DNA of 64,000 nucleotides from Psychrobacter sp. 72-O-c (GTDB lineage: Bacteria > Pseudomonadota > Gammaproteobacteria > Pseudomonadales > Moraxellaceae), in assembly GCF_904846605.1 (NCBI RefSeq), contig NZ_CAJHBI010000019.1, positions 1-64,000 of the forward strand, read 5' to 3'. Every line of letters begins with the position of its first letter. The stretch's first letter is position 1. The notes under the pieces are model-generated. The model was not told where the DNA came from. It was given only the letters and a program-made list of their open reading frames with translations, and did not search any database. Position numbers and translations under genes: made by a program. Shown piece after piece: positions 7,995-18,765 of the stretch.

Positions 7995-9680
7995 CTACTC
8001 TTGCGGACTGTTTTTATCCAATAAATCAGTCTCATCAGAATTTTCAGCAATCTCTTGTTCAACTTTCTCCATCAGCTTTTCATCGGGACGCGCATCAAGT
8101 ACGTCATCGGCATCACGCCCTTGTAAGATATGTTTCGCGCGCGCTTTGGCCTGCTTTTTATCGTTATCATCCACTGTGTTCTCATTATGTGCCTCATCCA
8201 CCTGTTCAGGTGTAGCCGATGTAACAGTGATTTCAGAACTGGCCTTACCCGTACTATTACTATTTTGCATATGCTCAAAGGCTTTTTCTAACTTATGATT
8301 AAAGCGTAGTCGGTAAATAGGTTCAGGTAAGCTAAAGCCTTCATTCTCTAAAGCGTGCTTAGTTTCACGAATGGCAATACTGCGGGCTTTCAAAAAATCG
8401 GTCTCTGATTGGTCGACCCACACTTGAAATTCAAGAACAATGTTGGAGTCGCCAACCTCAGTAATGATCGCAATAGCCTTGGGCTTCGCTAAGACAAAAT
8501 CTAACGTACCTATTGCATCAAGGCCAACTTTGATAGCTGCAAGTGGATCATCATTAGCATCCACGCCCAACTCAAAAGTAAAGCGGCGTTCAGGGTTTTT
8601 GGTATAATTTAATATCGTACCTTTAAAAACTTCAGCGTTAGGTATACGTAGCTGGTTACCATCTAAGGTCATTAAAATCGTTGCCCTTGAAGTCAAGCGT
8701 ACAACAATACCTTCTTGCCCATTAATCACGATTTGATCACGCGCGCGGAACGGCTGACGGATACTGAGCATCAAGGAGGCAATGTAGTTTTCAATAGTAT
8801 CTTTTACCGCAAAACCGACGGCGATACCAATGACGCCAGCACCGCCAAGTAGTGTTCCCAAAATGGTTTCTGCGCCAATCAGACTTAAAGCTAAGATTAA
8901 ACCGAAAATAATAAATATTACTTTAACCGTTTGTGACAATAGTTCAGCGACGAATGGATTGGGTGTCAGGTGCTGCCACATTTTTTTTCGATTGGACAAC
9001 CAACTGCCGAACCAGGTAACCATACCGAAAATGATGATGCCGACAAAAAGCAATGGCAAGGCTTTGATTAGCGTTTTACCCTGATTTTTTAGACCTTGAT
9101 ATACAGTGGTAACATTGTCTTGTACATCTAGAGTACGATCGATTTTGTCATCTACAGTAACGACGTCAGTCAAACGATTCGTAAGATTAATAGCCTGTTG
9201 AGCTTTTTTCTCGTTTGGTGTCTCGCCAGTCAAAGTCACCACGCCTTGAGTGACGCTGACATTAACAGTTTTTAAACCTTCAATTTCAGAAAAAATACCA
9301 CTGATACGTTGACGAATGTCATCGTCTTTTTGCAGCGTGGGTGTGGTCTCAATTTGGGCGTTATTGGTGCTCTCACCACTTATGCTGGGCGGCGGCGTAG
9401 TTGGCGCAGGAGATGTGGGTAATGCGCTGCTATCTGAAACATTATTAGTAGTAGGGTCTCCACTAGAAGAGCTATTAGCCGAATCGTTAGAAACACTAGG
9501 TGAGGTGGTTGGCTCAGCAGTTAATTGGGTACTTTCTATCTCCAATACGTTTGCTACGCCTGCCAGCTCCTCACCCGCTGCGTGAACTGGCAGTCCATAA
9601 AAGAAGCTTATAAGCAACAAACATTGACCGCACGCGAGCATCTGCCTGCGTATAGAGTGGTGGTCAAAATAAGCGGTCAT
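7995..9680 (-). CDS. MscS-family mechanosensitive channel with BON domain
   Basis: Inner-membrane small-conductance mechanosensitive channel that releases solutes on hypo-osmotic shock. Order: signal peptide ending near PVHAA, a Ser/Thr/Pro-rich linker, a BON domain (RISGIFSEIEG through VVTLTGETPN to VDDKID, about residues 130-190) that would sit in the periplasm, then three membrane segments. The pore-lining helix shows the Gly/Ala pattern (GTLLGGAGVIGIAVGFAVKD), and the MscS beta domain follows (RPFRARDQIVINGQEG). The C-terminal 90 residues are charged and acidic. An ATG at 9686 is also in frame, but AAGG abuts it directly, while the ATG at 9680 has proper spacing, giving 561 residues. Confidence 0.9.
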   Translation of the reverse strand: MTAYFDHHSIRRQMLACGQCLLLISFFYGLPVHAAGEELAGVANVLEIESTQLTAEPTTSPSVSNDSANSSSSGDPTTNNVSDSSALPTSPAPTTPPPSISGESTNNAQIETTPTLQKDDDIRQRISGIFSEIEGLKTVNVSVTQGVVTLTGETPNEKKAQQAINLTNRLTDVVTVDDKIDRTLDVQDNVTTVYQGLKNQGKTLIKALPLLFVGIIIFGMVTWFGSWLSNRKKMWQHLTPNPFVAELLSQTVKVIFIIFGLILALSLIGAETILGTLLGGAGVIGIAVGFAVKDTIENYIASLMLSIRQPFRARDQIVINGQEGIVVRLTSRATILMTLDGNQLRIPNAEVFKGTILNYTKNPERRFTFELGVDANDDPLAAIKVGLDAIGTLDFVLAKPKAIAIITEVGDSNIVLEFQVWVDQSETDFLKARSIAIRETKHALENEGFSLPEPIYRLRFNHKLEKAFEHMQNSNSTGKASSEITVTSATPEQVDEAHNENTVDDNDKKQAKARAKHILQGRDADDVLDARPDEKLMEKVEQEIAENSDETDLLDKNSPQE

Positions 9681-9732
9681 AAGCATCCTTTATTAAGCGC
9701 TATTGAATGATAAGCTGGGTCAACTTACCTAT

Positions 9733-10476
9733 CTATTTGTGACTGTCCAAATAGCTTTGTGCCTCACCGAGATCTAACGTGCCCTCATAAATGGCACGAC
9801 CAGTGATAATACCTTCGATGCAGTCGCCATAAGGCTTAAGTAATTTGATATCTTGCATATCAGTGACGCCACCTGAGGCAATGACGGGTAGACCACCTTC
9901 ACGCGCTAGAGTAACTGTTTGCTCAACATTGACGCCTTGCATCATGCCATCACGAGCAATATCAGTATAGACGATTGAAGACACGCCAACATCAGCAAAG
10001 CGCTTGGCAAGCTCTGTTGCCTTAGTATCGGTGACATTTGCCCAACCATGAGTGGCCACCATGCCGTCTTTGGCATCGATACCAACGATGATATGCCCGG
10101 CAAATTCCCGGCAAGCCTCAGCAACGAACGCAGGATCTTCGACCGCCTTAGTACCGATAATAATATAGGTCAAACCAGCGGTAATATACTGCTCAATGGT
10201 ATGCATATTACGGACACCACCACCAAGCTGGATAGGCAGCTTAGGAAAAGCTTTGGCAATATCATGAACCACATTTTTATGAACCGGTACACCATCAAAT
10301 GCACCATTTAAATCAACCAAATGTAGCCGCCGTGCGCCTTCTTTTACCCAACGCGCTGCTATAGCTACTGGGTCATCAGAAAAAACCGTATCATCTTCCA
10401 TACGGCCTTGTTTTAATCTCACACACTTACCATCTTTTAGATCAATAGCCGGAATAATGACAGGCACAGCACACAT
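9733..10476 (-). CDS. hisA: HisA: ProFAR isomerase (histidine biosynthesis)
   Basis: Converts ProFAR to PRFAR in histidine biosynthesis. It is a TIM barrel of 247 residues, the usual size. Visible motifs are [16 protein letters not shown] with the catalytic Asp near the N-terminus, [15 protein letters not shown] with the second catalytic Asp, [11 protein letters not shown] and ASGGVTD, the last belonging to the phosphate-binding loops. The open frame continues upstream to 10557, but TAAGGAG lies 6-7 bases before the ATG at 10476, and [12 protein letters not shown] matches the family start. Its pathway partners hisB and hisH lie 19 kb to the right, so the his genes are dispersed. Confidence 0.95.
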   Translation of the reverse strand: MCAVPVIIPAIDLKDGKCVRLKQGRMEDDTVFSDDPVAIAARWVKEGARRLHLVDLNGAFDGVPVHKNVVHDIAKAFPKLPIQLGGGVRNMHTIEQYITAGLTYIIIGTKAVEDPAFVAEACREFAGHIIVGIDAKDGMVATHGWANVTDTKATELAKRFADVGVSSIVYTDIARDGMMQGVNVEQTVTLAREGGLPVIASGGVTDMQDIKLLKPYGDCIEGIITGRAIYEGTLDLGEAQSYLDSHK

Positions 10477-10546
10477 ATAGCACTCCTTATAAAACGAAAC
10501 ATTAGAAACAGTTGTAACAATAAGTTTGACAATAAAACAATGATTG

Positions 10547-10569
10547 AAAAATACCACTCGAAAAGTGGT
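10547..10569 (-). terminator. Terminator- or attenuator-like hairpin upstream of hisA
   Basis: Read on the minus strand, ACCACT pairs with AGTGGT across a 5-base loop (10553-10569) and is followed by ATTTTT. No minus-strand gene that it could terminate is visible to its right. It may be an attenuator in the hisA leader. I see no run of histidine codons, so classical his attenuation is not supported. Confidence 0.35.
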
Positions 10570-11194
10570 TTAACCTATAAAAGCGGTCAAAAATTAGAGA
10601 GAAGCTTTGGCTAGTACATTTGATCGATACTTAGCGCTAATAGTCTTAAAACCAGACACTCATAACTATAAGTTTTAACATCTAAGATCACCACTAATAT
10701 TAGGTAAATTCACTTACTGACTGGCAATTTTAGGTTAATTTAGCGTATAATCCTAGGTAAATTTGTATTTGTTTCTATGTGATAACACTCGACCGTTCTG
10801 TATCTACAGATGGTTTAACGATGTTTTGTAGTTAGAATATGGTAAATAACAGGGCTGTATTGGTCGTCATGTTACTTATTTTTTTGACAAATGGATGACC
10901 TCAAGTGCTCACATGTGAGGTATTTATAGATGCTATCATAGGTCACTAAATTGCGCTTAGATACCTTTTCATAAGGCATCAACAAGCCATCCACCACTCA
11001 CTTAATTAATTTGTCGTTTTACCAATTTATTACCTATTTAGACGGGTAACTACTTGGTTCTACTAACATTTAACCCCATATCAATTTTACTGAATAGCTC
11101 TAATTAAATCACACTGGTATTACAATTCTTGTATTTGTTATAGAAGGTATGATGGGACTAACTTCTACTATAGTTAATAGCTTTTAATTTTGAC

Positions 11195-11200
11195 TATAAT
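11195..11200 (+). promoter_or_regulatory. Possible -10 box for the nqr operon
   Basis: Consensus TATAAT within TTTTGACTATAATTAG, about 265 bases before nqrA. No good -35 box lies at the expected distance, so this is only a candidate. Confidence 0.25.
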
Positions 11201-11463
11201 TAGAGAGTTTTATCATGCATCCTGGTAGCCAGTCGCCACTTTGGTAATTCGAATAAGACATTAACGTGTTGTTAAGGAGTCTAAGGTCAGCGTTAATACT
11301 CTTACTTGCAGTCATGATCAAGCATTGTGTTTAAAAGTCGTTACTCTTGCCCTTCTATGGGCAATAGAGGGTTAAGTACTTTTACTAATGCTGATATCCA
11401 TGCTGCCGATATACCAAACAGGACGTCTGGTATCGTTTTAGACTATGGACTAAGTTTTCGCTT

Positions 11464-12816
11464 ATGATTACCATCAAAAAAGGTTTGGATTTGCCCATCG
11501 CTGGCGAGCCCTCCCGCGAGATAACTGAGCACAGACCCGCACATGTGGCACTTATTGGCTACGATTATGTGGGAATGAAACCCACGATGAACATCAAAGA
11601 AGGTGACATCGTAGCCAAAGGTCAGCCCGTTTTTGAAGATAAAAAACGAGTGGGCGTTATCTATACTGCTCCTGCTGCTGGCAAAATCGTCGCGCTCAAA
11701 CGCGGCGAACGTCGTGTGTTCGAAAGTCTGGTGATTCAGGTTGACCCAAACGGTGAAGAAATAGATTTTCAACGCTATGACTCCCAGCAACTTGCTGACT
11801 TAGACTCTGAAATCGTTGAAACCCAACTGCTTGCCTCTGGTGAGTGGACCGCATTTCGCACGCGTCCCTTTAGCCGCTCCCCTGATATCGGTGCCCGTCC
11901 ACACGCTATCTTTGTCACCGCTATGGATACCAATCCATTAGCGTTCGATCCTATGCTGCTAATTAATGAGCAGATAGAAGCGTTCAATGACGGCTTAGCC
12001 GTACTATCAACCTTAAGTCCAAAGACCTTTGTTTGCCATCATGGTGATGCTCAGCTGACGCCAGTACCGAAGACAGCTACTAATAATGTCACTGAGTATC
12101 ATAGCTTTACTGGTAAGCATCCAGCAGGTCTAGCGGGCACGCATATTCACTTTTTGCATCCTATTGCTCGTGGTGTAAGCGTCTGGACGATCGGCTATCA
12201 GGATGTAATTGCTATTGGTAAATTGTTTACCACGGGTCATTTATATACGCGCCGCCTACTAAGTTTGGCAGGCCCTGCTGTCAAGAACCCACATCTGATT
12301 GCCACCGAACGCGGTGCTGATATTACAGCTTTGACCAAAGGTCAGTTGCTCGAAGGCGAGAACCGTATCATTTCAGGTTCGGTACTATCGGGCCGTAAAG
12401 TATTTGACAACATCTCCTATCTTGGCCGTTTTCATGATCAAATCAGTGTGTTATCTGAAGGACATGAGCGTCCCGCATTTCATTTCTTAAGAGCCGGTAA
12501 AAACCGTTTCTCTAAACTGCCTATTTATATCTCCCATTTCTTTAGTAGTAAAAAGTATGACTTTACTACGACTACTAATGGCTCACCGCGCGCTATGGTA
12601 CCGATTGGGGTTTATGAAAAGATTATGCCGCAAGATTATCTACCAACGCAGCTTTTGCGTGCACTAATTATCGAAGACATTATCACCGCGGTTGACTTAG
12701 GTGTCCTTGAACTGGACGAAGAAGATTTAGCCTTGTGTACCTTCGTTTCTCCTGGCAAATATGAATACAGTGATATTTTGCGTGATAACTTAACGCGTAT
12801 CGAACTGGAGGGCTAA
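11464..12816 (+). CDS. nqrA: Na+-translocating NADH:quinone reductase subunit A
   Basis: Peripheral cytoplasmic-side subunit of the six-subunit Na+-NQR, which passes electrons from NADH to ubiquinone and pumps Na+ out. 450 residues, the family length. Recognisable segments include [64 protein letters not shown] and the C-terminal [19 protein letters not shown]. It is the first gene of nqrABCDEF, 5 bases ahead of nqrB. The ribosome binding site is weak. Confidence 0.97.
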   Translation: MITIKKGLDLPIAGEPSREITEHRPAHVALIGYDYVGMKPTMNIKEGDIVAKGQPVFEDKKRVGVIYTAPAAGKIVALKRGERRVFESLVIQVDPNGEEIDFQRYDSQQLADLDSEIVETQLLASGEWTAFRTRPFSRSPDIGARPHAIFVTAMDTNPLAFDPMLLINEQIEAFNDGLAVLSTLSPKTFVCHHGDAQLTPVPKTATNNVTEYHSFTGKHPAGLAGTHIHFLHPIARGVSVWTIGYQDVIAIGKLFTTGHLYTRRLLSLAGPAVKNPHLIATERGADITALTKGQLLEGENRIISGSVLSGRKVFDNISYLGRFHDQISVLSEGHERPAFHFLRAGKNRFSKLPIYISHFFSSKKYDFTTTTNGSPRAMVPIGVYEKIMPQDYLPTQLLRALIIEDIITAVDLGVLELDEEDLALCTFVSPGKYEYSDILRDNLTRIELEG

Positions 12817-12821
12817 CCACG

Positions 12822-14057
12822 ATGAAATTTTTACATAACATGTTCGATCGTATGGAGCCGTCCTTTACTAAGGGTGGCAAGCACGAAAAATATTATGCTC
12901 TCTTTGAGATGTTTGATACTTTTTTACGTCAACCAAGCTCAACGACTTTTACTTCATCACACGTACGTGATGGTATCGACCTTAAGCGTATTATGATCAC
13001 CGTATGGATGTGTACCTTCCCAGCCATGTTTTGGGGTATGTACAACGTCGGTCATCAAGCATTGACTGCCATAGCAGAGCTAGGTCTACAAGCTGATGGC
13101 TGGCGTACTATCGTCACCGGTATGGCAGGCTATAATCCAGATAGCATTTGGGCTTGCTTTGTCTATGGGGCCATGCAATTTTTACCGATTTATATCGTCA
13201 CTTTTGCAGTAGGTATTACATGTGAAATTATCTTTGCCGTGGTTCGCGGTCATGAAGTGAACGAAGGTTTCTTTGTAACCTCGGTACTGTATGCGTTGAT
13301 TATGCCGCCAGATATTCCATTATGGCAAGTCGCCTTGGGTATTATCTTCGGGGTAGTTGTGGCCAAAGAAGTCTTTGGCGGTACCGGTAAAAACTTCCTG
13401 AATCCTGCCCTATCGGGTCGTGCGTTCCTATATTTTGCCTATCCTGCCTATATCTCAGGTGACTCAGTATGGACCGCCGTTGATGGCTTCTCAGGAGCCA
13501 CGCCACTTGGCTTAGCTGCTCTTGGGGTGACACCAGAGAATTTTACTAATATCTATGGTCAAGCCATTACTTGGAGCGATGCCTTTTTTGGCAATATCCA
13601 AGGGAGTATTGGTGAAGTATCGACTTTTGCTATTTTATTTGGTGCCGCTGTTCTACTGTGGACGCGTATTGCCTCTTGGCGCATCATGTCAGGTTGTGTT
13701 ATTGGTCTGATTGCTACTTCACTTATCTTTAATATGATTGGTTCTGAAGACAACCTTATGATGAATCTGCCGTTCTATTGGCACTTGGTCATTGGTGGTT
13801 TTGCGTTTGGTGCGGTGTTTATGGCAACCGACCCTGTATCAGCTGCTCATACCAATAAAGGCCGCTGGGCTTATGGTATTTTGATCGGCTTTATGACCGT
13901 ATTAATTCGAGTAGTCAACCCAGCATTCCCAGAAGGCATCATGCTCGCTATTCTTTTTGCCAACTTATTTGCCCCCTTGTTTGACTATTTTGTCACCCAA
14001 GCAAATATCAAACGCCAAACTGCACGGAGGGTTCGCTATGTCCAAGCCCAAAAGTAA
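12822..14057 (+). CDS. nqrB: Na+-translocating NADH:quinone reductase subunit B
   Basis: Multi-spanning subunit carrying a covalent FMN, a riboflavin site and part of the Na+ path. 411 residues. The flavinylation motif SGAT is visible in [10 protein letters not shown] with the acceptor threonine at residue 227; ApbE (encoded downstream) attaches FMN there. Many hydrophobic helices run from about residue 55 to 400. The conserved [14 protein letters not shown] and [17 protein letters not shown] segments are present. Its last 20 bases overlap the start of nqrC, so translation is probably coupled. Confidence 0.97.
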   Translation: MKFLHNMFDRMEPSFTKGGKHEKYYALFEMFDTFLRQPSSTTFTSSHVRDGIDLKRIMITVWMCTFPAMFWGMYNVGHQALTAIAELGLQADGWRTIVTGMAGYNPDSIWACFVYGAMQFLPIYIVTFAVGITCEIIFAVVRGHEVNEGFFVTSVLYALIMPPDIPLWQVALGIIFGVVVAKEVFGGTGKNFLNPALSGRAFLYFAYPAYISGDSVWTAVDGFSGATPLGLAALGVTPENFTNIYGQAITWSDAFFGNIQGSIGEVSTFAILFGAAVLLWTRIASWRIMSGCVIGLIATSLIFNMIGSEDNLMMNLPFYWHLVIGGFAFGAVFMATDPVSAAHTNKGRWAYGILIGFMTVLIRVVNPAFPEGIMLAILFANLFAPLFDYFVTQANIKRQTARRVRYVQAQK

Positions 14058-14991
14058 TAATACGAAAACCATCAGCGTGGCGTTGACGCTATGCTTGGTG
14101 TGTTCCGTATTGGTTTCAGCAGCAGCCGTCGGTCTCAAGCCGGCGCAAGTCGAGAATGCTCGATTGGATCGTAACAAGAATATCTTAGTCGCCGCTGGCA
14201 TGTTTGATCCTGCTTCTGATACCAATGAAGATGTGGCTGAGCGTTTTAAAGATTTCGATGTAGAAATTGTTGACTTAAACGCTGGTAACTATTTAGATGA
14301 TGACGCCCTAAGCGCCGTTGGTATTGCCGATCGTAATACTTATGATGCCAGTCAGGCGACTAAAAATCAGGCGCTAAGTGAAGATTTAGGGGATAACGAC
14401 CCTGCTAGTATCGGTCGTAAACCTAAATACGCTAAAGTTTACGTAAAAAATGACGATGCTGGTAAACCTGAAATGGTGGTGCTTCCGATTCAAGGCTACG
14501 GCCTATGGGGTACTATCTATGGTTTCTTGACACTTGAAGGCGATATGAATACTATTAAAGGTATTAGCTTTTATGAGCATAAAGAAACCCCAGGCTTAGG
14601 GGCTCGTATTGAAGAGCCAAAATGGCGTGCAATGTGGACGGGTATCCACTCTTATGATGAGAGCGGCGATGTTGCCACCGGTGTGTCTACTTCAGGTTCA
14701 AAAGAAAATTGGGTTGATGGTATCAGTGGTGCCACTTTGACCAGCCGCGGCGTCAGTAACATGATTCAGTTTTGGTTGGGTGAGCAAGGTTACAAGCCTT
14801 ATTTAGATCATGTGCGTGAAGAAAGCGGTCGGACGATTGATAATAGTGACGTACAAGCAAAGCAAGTCTCATATAAAAAGCTAGGTCAAAGCTCACATCA
14901 AAACCTCGCTCAAAATTCTGCTCAACAACAGGCGCATCCCGTAACCGAGCTGGCATCTATAGCACCAGCAGCAAACGGCAAGGAGGCTTAA
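14038..14991 (+). CDS. nqrC: Na+-translocating NADH:quinone reductase subunit C
   Basis: Membrane-anchored subunit with one N-terminal helix (about residues 12-32) and a periplasmic FMN domain. The flavinylation motif is GISGATLTS with the acceptor near Thr233. The reading frame is open further upstream inside nqrB, but GGAGGG lies just before the ATG at 14038, and [11 protein letters not shown] fits the family. It has 317 residues, against about 260 for Vibrio NqrC: the C-terminal ~45 residues form a Gln/Ala/Ser-rich tail ([14 protein letters not shown]) after the conserved domain. nqrD follows after one base. Confidence 0.96.
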   Translation: MSKPKSNNTKTISVALTLCLVCSVLVSAAAVGLKPAQVENARLDRNKNILVAAGMFDPASDTNEDVAERFKDFDVEIVDLNAGNYLDDDALSAVGIADRNTYDASQATKNQALSEDLGDNDPASIGRKPKYAKVYVKNDDAGKPEMVVLPIQGYGLWGTIYGFLTLEGDMNTIKGISFYEHKETPGLGARIEEPKWRAMWTGIHSYDESGDVATGVSTSGSKENWVDGISGATLTSRGVSNMIQFWLGEQGYKPYLDHVREESGRTIDNSDVQAKQVSYKKLGQSSHQNLAQNSAQQQAHPVTELASIAPAANGKEA

Positions 14992-14992
14992 C

Positions 14993-15664
14993 GTGGCTGA
15001 TACAAAAAGTATTTTAGTTTCACCCATTTTTGACAACAACCCTATTGGCTTGCAAATACTAGGTATTTGTTCGGCTTTAGCCGTTACTACTACTGTATCT
15101 AACGCGTTGGTCATGAGTGTGGCGTTGACCTTAGTAACTGCATTTTCGAGCTTCTTTATCTCGATTATCCGTAAACAAATTCCATCAAGCATCCGTATTA
15201 TTGTGCAGATGACTATTATTGCCTCCTTGGTTATTTTGGTCGATCAGGTATTAAAAGCGGTCGCTTATGATGTGAGTAAAGGATTGTCGGTATTCGTAGG
15301 TTTGATCATCACTAACTGTATCGTGATGGGCCGTGCAGAAGCTTTTGCTATGAGCAATCCACCAGTACCCAGCTTTTTGGATGGTATTGGTAACGGCCTT
15401 GGCTACTCTGCAGTACTATTATTCGTTGCTACTATCCGTGAAATCTTAGGCTCAGGCAGCTGGTTTGGTATGACGTTATTACAGCCGGCTACTGATGGCG
15501 GTTGGTATGTACCCAATGGCTTATTATTATTGCCACCTTCAGCATTCTTTATTATTGCGTTGTTTATCGTCGTTGTGCGTATTTGGAAACCTGAACAGGT
15601 TGAAGATGCTGAGTTCGTAATGAAGCCACAATCTAAAGGCATGGCACATGGAGGCGGACACTAA
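14993..15664 (+). CDS. nqrD: Na+-translocating NADH:quinone reductase subunit D
   Basis: Integral-membrane subunit, homologous to NqrE and RnfE, that forms part of the Na+ channel with a buried Fe-S centre shared with NqrE. 223 residues with six hydrophobic helices; the typical segments [40 protein letters not shown] and [16 protein letters not shown] are present, with the conserved cysteine in ITNCIVMG. It starts with GTG, supported by a perfect AGGAGG six bases upstream (14981-14986). Its stop overlaps the nqrE start (TAATG). Confidence 0.97.
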   Translation: MADTKSILVSPIFDNNPIGLQILGICSALAVTTTVSNALVMSVALTLVTAFSSFFISIIRKQIPSSIRIIVQMTIIASLVILVDQVLKAVAYDVSKGLSVFVGLIITNCIVMGRAEAFAMSNPPVPSFLDGIGNGLGYSAVLLFVATIREILGSGSWFGMTLLQPATDGGWYVPNGLLLLPPSAFFIIALFIVVVRIWKPEQVEDAEFVMKPQSKGMAHGGGH

Positions 15665-16272
15665 TGGGACATTATGTTAGTTTATTTATAACCTCAGTCT
15701 TTATCGAAAATATGGCGCTGGCCTACTTCTTAGGCATGTGTACCTTTTTAGCGGTATCGAAAAAAGTTTCCACAGCTATTGGCCTTGGGGTCGCAGTGAT
15801 CTTTGTTCTGGGTATCACCGTACCGCTGAACAATCTATTGTTCCAGTTCATCCTCAAAGATGGCGCGCTGGCGTGGGCCGGTTTTCCTGATATCGATTTA
15901 AGCTTTTTAGGCTTGCTCAGTTACATCGGTCTCATTGCTGCCGTTGTCCAGATTTTAGAGATGTTCTTAGATAAGTTCGTCCCGAGTCTTTACAACGCCC
16001 TTGGGGTGTTCTTGCCGCTGATTACCGTTAACTGTGCCATTTTAGGTGGTGTGCTATTTATGGTTGAGCGTGACTATAACTTTAGTGAGTCTATGGTATA
16101 TGGCGTAGGTGCTGGTTTTGGTTGGGCGCTTGCCATCACCGTATTGGCTGGTATCCGTGAAAAACTTAAATACTCAGACATTCCAGCCCCGCTGCGTGGT
16201 CTGGGTATTACCTTTATTACGGTTGGCCTCATGTCACTGGGCTTTATGTCGTTCGGTGGTATGTCAATTTAG
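15664..16272 (+). CDS. nqrE: Na+-translocating NADH:quinone reductase subunit E
   Basis: Integral-membrane partner of NqrD, 202 residues, six helices. Motifs: [22 protein letters not shown] near the N-terminus and [15 protein letters not shown], whose cysteine pairs with that of NqrD to hold the iron centre. The ATG overlaps the nqrD stop by one base, so translation is coupled. A 118-base spacer without a clear terminator separates it from nqrF. Confidence 0.97.
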   Translation: MGHYVSLFITSVFIENMALAYFLGMCTFLAVSKKVSTAIGLGVAVIFVLGITVPLNNLLFQFILKDGALAWAGFPDIDLSFLGLLSYIGLIAAVVQILEMFLDKFVPSLYNALGVFLPLITVNCAILGGVLFMVERDYNFSESMVYGVGAGFGWALAITVLAGIREKLKYSDIPAPLRGLGITFITVGLMSLGFMSFGGMSI

Positions 16273-16390
16273 GCCGCTTTGCTCAAAACCATACTCAGTT
16301 ATTTGACCTAATTAATTCATTTATTCGGTAGAGGTTCGGGACCATTTATATTAACCCGCACCCCTACCCCATAGATTAAGGATATCTATC

Positions 16391-17626
16391 ATGGATTATG
16401 CTACAGCGATTGGTGGCGTTGCTATGTTTACCTTGATCATCATGGGCTTAGTTGCCATTATTTTGGCGGCGCGCTCAAGACTGGTCAGTTCAGGCGATGT
16501 TACCATTCATATCAATGATAATCCCGACAACGATGTGGTGACGCCAGCAGGCGGTAAGCTACTACAAACTCTTGCAGGTGAAGGTATCTTCTTATCTTCA
16601 GCTTGTGGTGGTGGTGGTACCTGTGCCCAGTGTCGCTGCCGTGTTATTGAAGGTGGTGGTTCTATTTTACCCACCGAAGAAGGCTATTTTACTCAAGGTG
16701 AAATTCGCAATCATATGCGCCTCGCGTGCCAGGTTTCTGTCAAGCAAGACATGAAAATTGAGATTGAACCTGAATTCTTTGATGTACAAAAATGGGAATG
16801 TGAAGTTGTCTCTAATGATAACGTCGCCACCTTCATTAAAGAGTTGGTACTCAAAATTCCAGATGGTGAAGAAGTCAACTTCCGCGCGGGTGGTTACGTG
16901 CAGTTAGAAGCGCCACCGCACGAAGTACACTATAAAGATTTTGATATCGATGAAGAATACCGAGAAGATTGGGATAAGTTTGGCATTTTTGATTATGTCT
17001 CAAAAGTTGATGAGGAGGTCATTCGTGCCTACTCAATGGCCAACTATCCAGAAGAAAAAGGCTTAATTAAGTTTAATATTCGTATTGCTTCTCCTCCACC
17101 GCGCGGCCCTGACGGTATTCCACCGGGTAAAATGTCTTCGTGGACGTTTAGCTTGAAGCCTGGTGACAAAGTCACAGTATCTGGCCCTTATGGTGAGTTC
17201 TTCGCCAAAGAAACCGAAGCTGAAATGATCTTTGTCGGTGGTGGTGCTGGTATGGCACCGATGCGCTCACATATTTTCGATCAGCTTAAACGCTTAAACA
17301 CGGATCGTAAAATCACTTTTTGGTACGGTGCACGTTCTATTCGCGAGATGTTCTACGTGGAAGATTATGACCAGCTCCAAGAAAACTTTTCTAACTTCAA
17401 ATGGCATGTGGCCTTATCGGATCCATTACCAGAAGACAATTGGGATGGCTACACCGGCTTTATCCATAATGTCTTGTTAGAAGAGTATCTAAAAGACCAT
17501 CCAAACCCAGAAGACTGTGAGTATTACATGTGCGGGCCACCGATGATGAACGCGGCAGTAATCGATATGTTACATAGCTTAGGCGTAGAAGACGAAAATA
17601 TCGCGCTTGATGACTTTGGTGGTTAA
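16391..17626 (+). CDS. nqrF: Na+-translocating NADH:quinone reductase subunit F
   Basis: NADH-oxidising subunit. Residues 5-27 form a membrane anchor. A 2Fe-2S ferredoxin domain follows with Cys72, Cys78, Cys81 ([12 protein letters not shown]) and Cys113 (LACQ), then an FAD domain ([11 protein letters not shown]) and an NADH domain ([30 protein letters not shown]), ending in the conserved DDFGG. 411 residues. It is the last gene of the operon, with a terminator about 60 bases downstream. Confidence 0.97.
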   Translation: MDYATAIGGVAMFTLIIMGLVAIILAARSRLVSSGDVTIHINDNPDNDVVTPAGGKLLQTLAGEGIFLSSACGGGGTCAQCRCRVIEGGGSILPTEEGYFTQGEIRNHMRLACQVSVKQDMKIEIEPEFFDVQKWECEVVSNDNVATFIKELVLKIPDGEEVNFRAGGYVQLEAPPHEVHYKDFDIDEEYREDWDKFGIFDYVSKVDEEVIRAYSMANYPEEKGLIKFNIRIASPPPRGPDGIPPGKMSSWTFSLKPGDKVTVSGPYGEFFAKETEAEMIFVGGGAGMAPMRSHIFDQLKRLNTDRKITFWYGARSIREMFYVEDYDQLQENFSNFKWHVALSDPLPEDNWDGYTGFIHNVLLEEYLKDHPNPEDCEYYMCGPPMMNAAVIDMLHSLGVEDENIALDDFGG

Positions 17627-17687
17627 GTCGGCTAGTTAATTATGTGGCTAAGCAAATACTATAAGTTCGATAATATATGTTAAATTA

Positions 17688-17713
17688 AGGGTCTCAACTG
17701 AGGCTCTTTTTTT
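17688..17713 (+). terminator. Terminator of the nqr operon
   Basis: Stem AGGGTCTC/GAGGCTCT (8 pairs, two of them G-T) with an AACT loop, followed by a run of seven T. Confidence 0.8.
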
Positions 17714-17824
17714 ATGATTCTAATTCAACACTAACTTTAAATCCTAGAATTATAAATCTGAAGAATAATTTAATTCCTCGTCTCCTATATTGTTAATTAC
17801 CTATTGCTTAAAGAAAGGACTCTT

Positions 17825-18625
17825 ATGAAGACTAAATTTAAAGACCTCACCATTTGGATAACCGGCGCCTCCAGTGGCATTGGTGAAGCTCTATCCGTTG
17901 AGTTTGCCAAACAAGGTGCCAGAATTATTTTGAGTGGCCGTAATAGTGAAAAACTAGAAGCGGTTAAGAAACAGTGCAAACAATCAAAAAAACATATAGT
18001 TGTGCCTTTTGATATCAGTGATACCGACCAAGCAAAAGAGGCTTATCGCTCTGTGAAAACGCAAGCAGGAAAAATCGATTGGTTAATTAATAATGCTGGC
18101 GTCAGTCAACGTTCGTTAATCATGGAAACAACCGAGGAAGTTGAGCGTCAATTAATGGAGATCGATTACTTTGCGCAAACTCGTCTGACAAGATTGGTGT
18201 TGCCAGATATGATTGCTCAAGGACAGGGCAAAGTGGTGATGGTATCCAGTATAGCTGGCATGATCGGTACCCAATACCGCGGAGGATATGGAGCAGCCAA
18301 AGCTGCTATCCACATGTGGGCAGACAGTCTACGTGCTGAATTACACGATCAAGGGATAGAGGTGGCAAATATATTCCCAGGGTTTATCCAAACCAATGTA
18401 TCCATCAATGCCTTAACGGGGGATGGTACGGCGCAAGGCACTATGGATGACGCTACCAATAAGGGCTTAACCGCTAAGGCCTTTGCTAAGCAAGTCAGAA
18501 AAGCATTAATTAAAGGTGAAGAATATATTGTTGTCGCAGGTAGAAAAGAAAAGCTAGCTATGAGGATTAATCGAGTTTCGCCGCCAAAGCTTTATAAACT
18601 GATTCGCCGCTCTCAAGTCAAATAA
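17825..18625 (+). CDS. SDR-family short-chain oxidoreductase
   Basis: NAD(P)-dependent short-chain dehydrogenase of unknown substrate, 266 residues. The Rossmann dinucleotide motif TGASSGIGEA lies near the N-terminus, then NNAG in the middle, the catalytic serine (MVSSIAGMIG) and the YGAAK active-site Tyr/Lys pair about residue 154. The open frame continues to 17804, but AAAGGA precedes the ATG at 17825. The C-terminal part (MRINRVSPPKLYKLIRRS) resembles the DHRS7-like group that has a membrane-associated basic tail. It stands between the nqr operon and apbE without an obvious functional link. Confidence 0.88.
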   Translation: MKTKFKDLTIWITGASSGIGEALSVEFAKQGARIILSGRNSEKLEAVKKQCKQSKKHIVVPFDISDTDQAKEAYRSVKTQAGKIDWLINNAGVSQRSLIMETTEEVERQLMEIDYFAQTRLTRLVLPDMIAQGQGKVVMVSSIAGMIGTQYRGGYGAAKAAIHMWADSLRAELHDQGIEVANIFPGFIQTNVSINALTGDGTAQGTMDDATNKGLTAKAFAKQVRKALIKGEEYIVVAGRKEKLAMRINRVSPPKLYKLIRRSQVK

Positions 18626-18765
18626 TTAAGTTAAATAACCAAGTTAAATCATTGAAATAATCAATCTGCGACGAGCTTATTGCGATTAGGGCGTGTAAGA
18701 TAAGCAGGATACATTTGCAATAACACTCCTTATTTTATACCTCCTACTTTACATCAATAGTACTT

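Larger units (their letters stand above)
10477..11463. other. Gene-free region between hisA and nqrA
   Basis: About 1 kb without a supported gene, shared by divergent hisA and nqrA. It contains: on the minus strand, a hairpin followed by ATTTTT (10547-10569), about 75 bases ahead of hisA and terminator- or attenuator-like; TATAAT boxes at 10746-10751 and 11195-11200 (plus strand) without clear -35 partners; a 12-bp palindrome CTCACATGTGAG (10908-10919); a 19-codon frame at 10839-10898 without a ribosome binding site; and an imperfect hairpin near 11351-11374. A regulated long leader or an unannotated small RNA is possible. Confidence 0.5.

Noticed and set aside
10477-10620. His-type attenuation leader for hisA
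   Set aside because: There is a hairpin with a T-run, but no run of histidine codons and no alternative pairing that I could see.
10839-10898. 19-codon hydrophobic leader-like peptide before nqrA
   Set aside because: No Shine-Dalgarno sequence and no terminator-antiterminator pair after it, so not called as a gene; mentioned only as a lead.
13957-14037. Longer N-terminus for NqrC
   Set aside because: The region lies inside nqrB in another frame; a GGAGGG ribosome binding site and the family start are at 14038.
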